In this document: positions 57,901-64,000 of the stretch, one piece after another
How the letters are laid out: each line of letters starts with the position of its first letter
Position numbering within the stretch: position 1 is the stretch's first letter
NCBI GenBank assembly: GCA_031769625.1
Contig: JAUIMM010000888.1
Span: 1-64,000, forward strand
Length of the DNA stretch: 64,000 nt
Source: Taudactylus pleione
Taxonomy: Eukaryota > Chordata > Amphibia > Anura > Myobatrachidae
Direction of reading: 5' to 3'
Program-made: the position numbers and the translations under genes
Notes under the pieces: model-generated
Databases searched by the model: none
Told to the model about the DNA's origin: nothing
Seen by the model: the letters and a program-made list of their open reading frames with translations, nothing else

Positions 57901-58105
57901 TCTTTTTCAAGGTCATTTTCCTGAACTTTGCCATTTGGGATTGTATGTGCCCTCTACTATGACATTGGGCATCGGCCTTGGCAGACGACGTTGATGGCAT
58001 GTTATCGTCTATGTCATGACTAGTGGCAGCAGCTTCAGCACTAGGAGGAAGTGGTTCTTGATCTTTCTCTATTTTATTTTTATCGGAGAAAGTTTGGTCC
58101 TCCAT
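54989..58105 (-). CDS. hAT transposase with BED zinc finger, intact, 1038 aa
   Basis: The protein should bind the element ends and catalyse cut-and-paste transposition in the nucleus. Domains in order: a low-complexity, basic then acidic N-terminus (1-250, with KKIKRVKLAKAQRR at 117-130 as a possible nuclear localisation signal); a BED finger at about 250-300 with C270, C273, H294, H299; a Ser/Ala-rich linker (330-400); a DDE/RNase H-like region with D503 (TTDMWTS) and D591 (SDNATN), then C610/H613 (CFAH) and R674-W675; LDPRFK at 802-807; and the C-terminal dimerisation region with E953 (SVYSERVFSAAG). An acidic tail follows (DEEDEDDILPP). All three expected acidic catalytic residues are present. 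The start MEDQT is conserved in the decayed copies at 11370 and 30113. It most resembles Ac/ZBED-type hAT proteins, but the ~250-residue N-terminal extension is long for the group. Confidence 0.95.
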   Translation of the reverse strand: MEDQTFSDKNKIEKDQEPLPPSAEAAATSHDIDDNMPSTSSAKADAQCHSRGHIQSQMAKFRKMTLKKTFKSAEEKRKLANMPFTTRSGKERLRSIPSMFMTSGSASHDDGSTPPTKKIKRVKLAKAQRRTVLSKKISQIPKESPSVVVVAMPDLPSTGQEEVALSTICTPPASAERSTHSPLADMQIEDVTVEVQQDEDTGVAGTEEEVGEEDSDGDVVCLNQAPGETVVVRGMKKPITVMPGQKTKHSTSLVWQYFYPNPDNNCLAICTICKGEISRGRDVNHLGTSSLIRHLQRVHKKLLSSSETLAQTVSSPGTPKSRCPVVSKRLQTTPSTPSSSISSLVRIGSSPAGHITGMTDSPIRDSSGGSCIATPTAAAAAVAAAAGSRSSSQRGSRNTTTFTKQLTLQQSLARRMKYDSSHPEAKRITEALTAMLVLDVRPVSAISAVGFRQLMEVVCPRFQIPSRFHFTRQAIPRLYRNVRKSVLSVLKNAVVHNVHLTTDMWTSGTGQTKDYMTVTAHWVDVSPYAATAAASPVAASQKRQLVTRQATLCITGFSKRHTADNLLEKLREIIAQWLTPLRLSWGFVISDNATNIVRALHLGKFQHVPCFAHTINLVVQNFLKSDRGMQETLWVARKISGHFRHSATACRRLERQQTLLNLPRHHLKQEVVTRWNSTLYMLQRMEEQQKAIQAYTSTYDIGKGGGMHLTQAQWRMISVLCKVLQPFELATREVSSDTASLSQVIPLIRLLQKQLEKVKEELRRSDSARHVGLVDEALHSLCQDSRVVNLLKSDHYILATVLDPRFKAYVVSLFPADTSLQRCKDLLVNTLSAEAERDTSTAPSSFSPATGAARKKLRYPKQPAGGDAGQAGPSLDIWSGLKDLATISDMSTVTAYDTVTIDRMVEDYIGDSIQVGMSDSPYLYWQEKEAIWRPLYKLALFYLSCPPSSVYSERVFSAAGNLVSERRRRLLPQNVEKMMFIKMNYQLFQGDQPPEGTEGPVVVDSSGDELILCEDEDVHTEEGEESVDEEDEDDILPP

Positions 58106-58137
58106 TTATGTTATATCGATTTGATATATACGTGCGG

Positions 58138-58156
58138 CTAAACACAGAAAATAAAT
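58138..58156 (-). promoter_or_regulatory. Possible splice acceptor before the transposase start
   Basis: On the minus strand TTTTCTGTGTTTAG stands ~33 bases upstream of the ATG, a pyrimidine-rich tract ending in AG. It arises in the truncated last array unit, where the usual TGTGTTTGTGAATTG has been cut down to TGTGTTTAGCCGCACG, and it is also present at 30065-30080 in the second copy. If used, the whole array would be intronic. This is inference. Confidence 0.35.
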
Positions 58157-60715
58157 TTTTTTTTGGTTCGGACTGGAGTGTACTTTGTGGGTTACAGCAC
58201 CCTTTAACGGTCAAGCCAGCCGGCCCTTTACTTATGACACAGGCGCACTCTTGGCACTACTTTGTTGATGCACGTGCGGCTACTGCGCACACAATTCACA
58301 AACACAGAAAATAATTTTTTTTTGGTTTGGACTGGAGTGTACTTTGGGGGTTACAGCACCCTTTAACGGTCAAGCCAGCCGGCCCTTTACTTATGACACA
58401 GGCGCACGCTTGGCACTACTTTGTTGATGCACGTGCGGCTACTGCGCACACAATTCACAAACACAGAAAATAATTTTTTTTTGGTTTGGACTGGAGTGTA
58501 CTTTCGGGGGTTACAGCACCCTTTAACGGTCAAGCCAGCCGGCCCTTTACTTATGACACAGGCGCACGCTTGGCACTACTTTGTTGATGCACGTGCGGCT
58601 ACTGCGCACACAATTCACAAACACAGAAAATAATTTTTTTTTAGGTTTGGACTGGAGTGTACTTTCGGGGGTTACAGCACCCTTAACGGTCAAGCCAGCC
58701 GGCCCTTTACTTATGACACAGGCGCACGCTTGGCACTACTTTGTTGATGCACGTGCGGCTACTGCGCACACAATTCACAAACACAGAAAATAATTTTTTT
58801 TTTGGTTTGGACTGGAGTGTACTTTCGGGGGTTACAGCACCCTTAACGGTCAAGCCAGCCGGCCCTTTACTTATGACACAGGCGCACGCTTGGCACTACT
58901 TTGTTGATGCACGTGCGGCTACTGCGCACACAATTCACAAACACAGAAAATAATTTTTTTTTTGGTTTGGACTGGAGTGTACTTTCGGGAGTTACAGCAC
59001 CCTTAACGGTCAAGCCAGCCGGCCCTTTACTTATGACACAGGCGCACGCTTGGCACTACTTTGTTGATGCACGTGCGGCTACTGCGCACACAATTCACAA
59101 ACACAGAAAATAATTTTTTTTTGGTTTGGACTGGAGTGTACTTTCAGGGGTTACAGCACCCTTTAACGGTCAAGCCAGCCGGCCCTTTACTTATGACACA
59201 GGCGCACGCTTGGCACTACTTTGTTGATGCACGTGCGGCTACTGCGCACACAATTCACAAACACAGAAAATAATTTTTTTTTGGTTTGGACTGGAGTGTA
59301 CTTTCAGGGGTTACAGCACCCTTTAACGGTCAAGCCAGCCGGCCCTTTACTTATGACACAGGCGCACGCTTGGCACTACTTTGTTGATGCACGTGCGGCT
59401 ACTGCGCACACAATTCACAAACACAGAAAATAATTTTTTTTTGGTTTGGACTGGAGTGTACTTTCGGGGGTTACAGCACCCTTTAACGGTCAAGCCAGCC
59501 GGCCCTTTACTTATGACACAGGCGCACTCTTGGCACTACTTTGTTGATGCACGTGCGGCTACTGCGCACACAATTCACAAACACAGAAAATAATTTTTTT
59601 TTAGGTTTGGACTGGAGTGTACTTTCGGGGGTTACAGCACCCTTAACGGTCAAGCCAGCCGGCCCTTTACTTATGACACAGGCGCACGCTTGGCACTACT
59701 TTGTTGATGCACGTGCGGCTACTGCGCACACAATTCACAAACACAGAAAATAATTTTTTTTTTGGTTTGGACTGGAGTGTACTTTCGGGGGTTACAGCAC
59801 CCTTAACGGTCAAGCCAGCCGGCCCTTTACTTATGACACAGGCGAACGCTTGACACTACTTTGTTGATGCACGTGCGGCTACTGCGCACACAATTCACAA
59901 ACACAGAAAATATTTTTTTTTTGGTTTGGACTGGAGTGTACTTTCGGGGGTTACAGCACCCTTTAACGGTCAAGCCAGCCGGCCCTTTACTTATGACACA
60001 GGGGCACTCTTGGCACTACTTTGTTGATGCACGTGCGGCTACTGCGCACACAATTCACAAACACAGAAAATAATTTTTTTTTAGGTTTGGACTGGAGTGT
60101 ACTTTCGGGGGTTACAACACCCTTAACGGTCAAGCCAGCCGGCCCTTTACTTATGACACAGGCGCACGCTTGGCACTACTTTGTTGATGCACGTGCGGCT
60201 ACTGCGCACACAATTCACAAACACAGAAAATAATTTTTTTTTGGTTTGGACTGGAGTGTACTTTCGGGGGTTACAGCACCCTTTAACGGTCAAGCCAGCC
60301 GGCCCTTTACTTATGACACAGGCGCACGCTTGGCACTACTTTGTTGATGCACGTGCGGCTACTGCGCACACAATTCACAAACACAGAAAATAATTTTTTT
60401 TTAGGTTTGGACTGGAGTGTACTTTCGGGGGTTACAGCACCCTTAACGGTCAAGCCAGCCGGCCCTTTACTTATGACACAGGCGCACGCTTGGCACTACT
60501 TTGTTGATGCACGTGCGGCTACTGCGCACACAATTCACAAACACAGAAAATATTTTTTTTTTTGGTTTGGACTGGAGTGTACTTTCGGGGGTTACAGCAC
60601 CCTTAACGGTCAAGCCAGCCGGCCCTTTACTTATGACACAGGCGCACGCTTGGCACTACTTTGTTGATGCACGTGCGGCTACTGCGCACACAATTCACAA
60701 ACACAGAAAATATAT
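58141..60715 (-). repeat. 160-bp tandem array with E-boxes, about 16 units
   Basis: CACGTG occurs at 58271, 58430 and then every 160 bp to 60670, 16 sites in all. Each unit (plus-strand reading) runs TTACAGCACCC, GGTCAAGCCAGCCGGCCC, TTACTTATGACACAGGCGCA, GATGCACGTGCGGCTACTGC, ACAATTCACAAACACAG and a T-rich stretch followed by GGACTGGAGTGTAC. Two unit types exist: one with CCCTTTAACGG and a short T-rich spacer, one with CCCTTAACGG and a spacer one base longer, so both are 160 bp. The array separates promoter from start codon. The 70-codon frames that recur through it are artefacts. Confidence 0.95.
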
Positions 60716-60764
60716 TATTTTTTTAGCACTTGGGGGGAGCACCCCTGATGGACAGAGCACCCCC

Positions 60765-60965
60765 TGGACAACACTACAGCACCCCTTTAGGACTGGGACA
60801 CTGCACAGGACTTTGGAACTGACTGCACAACACAGTCCAGCCAGCCCCTATGGACTTTGAAGTAGTGGACACAGCCCCTATTAACAACAGCAGCACAGCA
60901 CAACACAGCCAGCCCCTATGGACTTTGAAGTAGTGGACAACAGCAGCACTACACTACACTACACT
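60765..60965 (-). repeat. CAGCCAGCCCCTATGGACTT short repeats
   Basis: Irregular repeats lie between the 160-bp array and the promoter, ending in (ACACT)n at about 60947-60966. They are homologous to 12180-12480 and 21640-22005 but shorter. Confidence 0.8.
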
Positions 60966-61036
60966 ACACAGCACTAACTCCCACCCTCCCTCTTCACTGT
61001 CCACAGCCGAGTGAGAAAATGGCGCCGACGCGGGTA

Positions 61037-61047
61037 CCTTATATAGG
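61037..61047 (-). promoter_or_regulatory. TATA box of the complete hAT copy
   Basis: The minus strand reads CCTATATAAGG 158 bp inside the 5' terminus, followed after ~15 bases by GGCGCCATTTTCTCACTCGG, the likely transcription start area. The same layout is found at 27627-27637. Confidence 0.65.
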
Positions 61048-61082
61048 ATCCAAAACCCGCGAGACTCGGAAGGCGGGATGAT

Positions 61083-61205
61083 GACGTTTTGCCTCGATGT
61101 CAGATCCGAGTCAGGCGGGAAAAGTCGAGCCTGACTCGGATCGGACTCGGATCGGGGGGGCTCGGGGGGGTTCGGATTTCAGAAATCCGAACCCGCTCAC
61201 CCCTA
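61083..61205 (-). other. 5' terminal hairpins of the complete hAT copy
   Basis: ATCCGAGTCAGGC pairs with GCCTGACTCGGAT. Next to the end GGTTCGGATTTC pairs with GAAATCCGAACC. GACTCGGATC-type words recur. These are candidate transposase-binding sites. The 3' end of the element lacks an equivalent structure. Confidence 0.7.
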
Positions 61206-61420
61206 GTAATATCTATATTTATGCAGATCCAGACATGAGTTTGGGATTTTGGTTGAAGTTCTTAAAATATCCCTCCAGGATCTGAAAGAAAAGTGTCTCC
61301 CTCTTCCTTTGTGCTTGTAGCATTTATTGTTTAGGGAAAAAAACACAACCAGAAGAAAAAATAGTGCAGAAGTCTTTTAAAAACTGAATTATTTAATATA
61401 AAGTTGCACTTACAAACATA

Positions 61421-62019
61421 GGGCCTGATTCAGACCCGTTCGCTATCTGCGTACGCTCGCTGGATGCGTATGCAAACTTGTCAAAGTGACGCCACGGGAA
61501 GCGAACGCTCGCCAAGGCATCAGCACGCCCACCATGTCTTAGCGAGCGGCCACTTTGTGTATACGTACGCCCAATCGCACAGGCAGAGCCGCCCACCAGC
61601 AACACGTCATCTCCAGGAAGTGTATTAAAACATTGGTACATCGAGCACCATCGGATGTGAACGCAGTGCTTGAGGTAGTTTTACCCTACCGCAAGCACTG
61701 CGAGGAAATCAGTGTAAAAAAAGGGCAAGTGACGTGTACTATGACGCTGCCTGTTAATTATGCACGCCTCTAAAACGGCGTTGAAACACTCTGGTATGCC
61801 TGCGTACGCATCTCCAACCCCCTGTTATTAGTGTCCTGCCCCTGTTACCACCCACAAACGGCCTCTCCTGTCACTCATTACACTGGGCTGTCTGGGCGAG
61901 CGAGCGGTTTGCAATCGCAGTGAGTAGTTCGTGCACGCGCAGAGCAAAGTGTCCTCGTACGTAGAACATCTGGCCGCTTGAGAGCGCACGCATATAGCGA
62001 ACGGGTCTGCATCAGGCCC
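61421..62019. mobile_element. Foldback MITE, GGGCCTGATTCAGACCCGTTCGC ends
   Basis: The left end GGGCCTGATTCAGACCCG is inverted at the right as CGGGTCTGCATCAGGCCC. The flanking ATA duplication is perfect (61418-61420, 62020-62022). It is a close relative of 2436-2988, sharing CATCTCCAGGAAGTGTAT and TTATGCACGCCTCT. Confidence 0.85.
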
Positions 62020-62022
62020 ATA

Positions 62023-62640
62023 GAAGGTATAAAGCATAATGTAAAAAACCCATCAATGGCACACAGCAACGGTCAGTGATTTTCAGTAGCACAGACATCG
62101 AACGGGGGGGGGGGGGCTTGGTTGGTGAAGGGGGTGGCTCCCCCACTTGAAAGGGTGGTAGCCGTGGACGGTCAGGGACTGTGCTACTGTATATAGCAAT
62201 AAGCTGCACCACATGAAGAAGGTGGGGTGTAATGTGCAGTCTTTAAGTTAAAACACCGCTTATTACACCTCCTCCTCCATGCACCGATACAGTCCCTGTG
62301 CGGCCAGGTAAGAGGGAGGAGGGGCAGGGGACGAACGGGCATTGCCTCCCCCAACATAAAATCGTTCTGACGCCCCTGGTCAGCGGGATGTCGCTAATTA
62401 TAGGAGGCACAGCCCTCGGAAATTTTGTCTTTTTCACAGCTATCAACATATGATCTTACTCTTTTATCTCGTTCGGTGTCAAATTATTCACTAACTTGAA
62501 TTTTTGTTTTCATTTTCTCTTTTATTTAAAAATAGTGATAATAATCACTCAGTGAGAACAGATTTTCATGCCGTCTACAAAGACGACCCGTGTCACGGAA
62601 CACAATGATCCGATACATCGACCGTCAAAGTGTTATTTCT
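62023..62640. other. No gene recognised
   Basis: A 13-base G run lies near 62105. A short GC-richer stretch (62130-62400) shows no motif-bearing frame. Confidence 0.4.
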
Positions 62641-62645
62641 CAGTA

Positions 62646-62938
62646 TTACGGAGAACAGAGGTTACTGGGTTTCTCCTTTGCCCACTCGTGCTCCGCGTGT
62701 CGTCCTGTCCTCTGTTTGATGCACATCCAGGACTTTGTCCCCTGGTCAATGTGAGGATAGTTGAAAGCTAAAGCTGGGTGGATCAAGTCTCTGTCTCGAC
62801 TCCAAGTTGGAAGCCGTGTAACATCACAGTGTTTAACACAGAGAAATGTCTTACTGGCTCCTTTTTCACAGTAATGCCCTCTCTCATCCCTTTCCAAAGC
62901 TCTTTTCTCTTCTTGCTTTCTTTTGATCCTAAAGAAGA
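62646..62938 (-). CDS. Weak candidate exon of an unknown host gene
   Basis: On the minus strand a long pyrimidine tract ending TTCTTCTTCTTTAG precedes an open stretch (62938 to a stop at 62646) beginning, after one base, IKRKQEEKRALERDERG and continuing ASKTFLCVKHCDV. The tract and AG make a good-looking splice acceptor, and the lysine/glutamate-rich start looks protein-like, but I recognise no family and the later part is unremarkable. It may well be chance. Confidence 0.2.
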
Positions 62939-62940
62939 AG

Positions 62941-63445
62941 AAAAAAAAATCTAAGTAATGCTGGAAAAGAAAAAAAATCAGTTCCACTTCAGAGATTTGC
63001 AATACCAGTTAAGAATCAATCCGGCCATTGTTATATTACTTGCCCTTAATAATCCACCTTCTTTCTATCTTCCCTTTTCGGCTTTCAATTGTTACAGTAT
63101 AAATTAACGGGCAGCTGGCAAAGATGAAACAGAAATAAAAATTATTTTTGTAAAAGAATCTCGCCGCCAGTCGTGTTTTCTGCCCATTGTGGCGGGAGAG
63201 GCTTGGAGGGTTTGCTCAATGACCTGAGCCATACACATATCTGGTCCCTGGATTATTGTATGGATCTAGTTCACTATCACTATGGAGTCAGGCATGACAA
63301 ATCCTGCCCTCTGTTCCCAGGTATCTGTGGGTCTTTTTGCTCTATGAATAAGAAATAATTATTCTGTGCCAGCGAAGTAGATAAGCAATTGTCACCCTGT
63401 TTCGCATATAACTGCAGACATTTTCCTGTTTCTCTAGCGCACTTT
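62941..63445. other. No gene recognised
   Basis: This is AT-rich sequence with no repeat match. Confidence 0.35.
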
Positions 63446-64000
63446 GAGGCCTCATTCAGCTTGGATCGCAAGCACGTTGCACAAATATGCAAATGAATGT
63501 GATCGCAGCACTATACCAAGTCGCCAGGGGCGTATCTATAATGGGTGCAGGGTGTGCGGGGAACACGGGCCCCTGGGACCAGGGGGGCCCTGCACCGCAC
63601 ACCCTGCACCCATAATAATACCTCTCTGGAGTCCCATGTTGGCGTGGGCGTCCGGCGCTGTAAAATGACTGGAAAATGGCCGCGGTGGCCATTTTCCCGT
63701 CATTTGCACATGTGCAGTACAAGGAAAATGGCCGCCGTGGCCATTTTCCCGGTTACCTGTGCATACACTATAGACTCTGGGCACACTCTAGTGCCCAGAG
63801 TCTATAACTCCGGCGCTGGCAGCGCACAGCTCAGTGGGCTGCCGGCTGGAAAGGAGGGGGCCCATGTTGGAGACTGCACACGGGCCCCCTTCTCTCTAGA
63901 AACGCCCCTCCAAGTCGCCCACCAGCTTATAAAGCCGCCCACTTCCCATTACATACATCCGCAAGTCAGCGAAAACATGGGTAACATTGAGTAACATCGG
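63446..64000. mobile_element. Foldback MITE left part, interrupted, runs past the window end
   Basis: It begins GAGGCCTCATTCAGCTTGG, like the GGNCCTNATTCAGA family. It is split by the element at 63525-63910, continues CCACCAGCTTATAAAGC and leaves the window. Confidence 0.5.
63525..63910. mobile_element. hAT-type MITE, CAGGGGCGTATC ends
   Basis: A 386-bp element starts CAGGGGCGTATCTATAATGG and ends AGAAACGCCCCTC, flanked by the perfect 8-bp duplication CAAGTCGC (63517-63524, 63911-63918). It contains strong stems: GGAAAATGGCCGC...GTGGCCATTTTCC twice, and ATAGACTCTGGGCAC...GTGCCCAGAGTCTAT. It is non-coding. Confidence 0.92.

Larger units (their letters stand above)
54355..61205 (-). mobile_element. 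Complete hAT family H transposon, probably autonomous
   Basis: A 6851-bp element runs from TAGGGGTGTGCACC (3' end, at 54355) to GCTCACCCCTA (5' end, at 61205), with a perfect 8-bp duplication GTAATATC. On the minus strand it holds 5' terminal hairpins, a TATA promoter, CAGCC short repeats, a 2.6-kb array of 160-bp units, an uninterrupted 1038-codon transposase, the 3' hairpin and an AT-rich 3' end. An intact gene plus an exact duplication points to recent insertion. hAT elements move by cut and paste in the nucleus; whether this copy is still mobile is not shown by the sequence. Confidence 0.97.

Noticed and set aside
58421..60860. Repeated ~70-codon frames (MLMHVRLLRTQFTNTEN...) through the 160-bp array, and the mirror set at 27809-30167
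   Set aside because: They recur once per unit, overlap each other, and 160 is not a multiple of three, so no continuous protein exists. They are products of repetition.
54355..61205. Domesticated ZBED host gene instead of a transposon
   Set aside because: Termini, an exact target-site duplication and several sister copies in the window show a mobile element.

Overview
This window is repeat-dominated, large-genome vertebrate DNA, most likely from an anuran amphibian. The evidence is several hAT DNA transposons, a Tc1/mariner copy, a decayed Ty1/copia pol (a class found in fish and amphibians but not expected in mammals or birds), many foldback MITEs, a tRNA-like SINE, a solo LTR and several minisatellites. 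No host protein-coding gene can be supported with confidence. One weak candidate exon lies at 62646-62938 (minus strand). The species assignment is inference.

The dominant theme is one family of large hAT elements, here called family H. Each copy has a short asymmetric terminus (TAGGGGTGTGCAC at the 3' end, TAGGGGTGAGCGGG at the 5' end) and encodes a BED-finger, DDE/hAT transposase. Copies are at 1-1510 (3' end only), 7637-12683 (minus, decayed), 20869-22206 (internally deleted), 27469-33843 (plus, decayed but recent) and 54355-61205 (minus, complete, with an uninterrupted 1038-codon transposase). The last four have exact 8-bp target-site duplications (ATTTATTT, ATTAGTAC, TTCTGAAC, GTAATATC). 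A much older relative spans about 40712-44365. A fragment of another relative (27232-27468 plus 33844-33978) is the host into which the 27469-33843 copy jumped.

Family H has an unusual layout. Between a TATA-box promoter just inside the 5' terminus and the transposase start codon lies a tandem array of ~160-bp units: about 16 units in the complete copy, 13 in the second, and about 5 diverged units in the older one. Nearly every unit carries a CACGTG E-box palindrome, so the complete copy has 16 E-boxes, most at exact 160-bp spacing. A conserved hairpin lies just 3' of the transposase stop codon, and two further hairpins sit at the 5' terminus.

Layout: 1-1510 hAT 3' end; 1669-2988 MITEs; 3296-4318 a 95-bp minisatellite; 5239-6300 foldback and TAACCC-like sequence; 6665-7606 a minisatellite; 7637-12683 hAT; 12808-14266 foldback element; 14.3-20.7 kb sparse, with a TTCAAT-end repeat pair; 20701-22874 foldback with hAT inside; 22989-27205 MITEs; 27232-33978 nested hATs; 34-35.5 kb repeats and a 161-bp-arm palindrome; 35.5-40.7 kb sparse with MITEs; 40712-44365 old hAT; 44737-46134 Tc1; 46.6-47.7 kb a SINE broken by nested MITEs; 49.4-50.8 kb copia; 51184-53162 repeat with solo LTR; 53430-53968 MITE; 54355-61205 complete hAT; 61421-62019 and 63525-63910 MITEs.

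Working together: the complete copy could supply transposase in trans to the deleted copy at 20869-22206, which lacks coding sequence, although that copy has lost part of its 5' terminus. The small 8-bp-TSD MITEs (TAGAGATG, CAGTGG and CAGGGGCG ends) are hAT-type but belong to other families.
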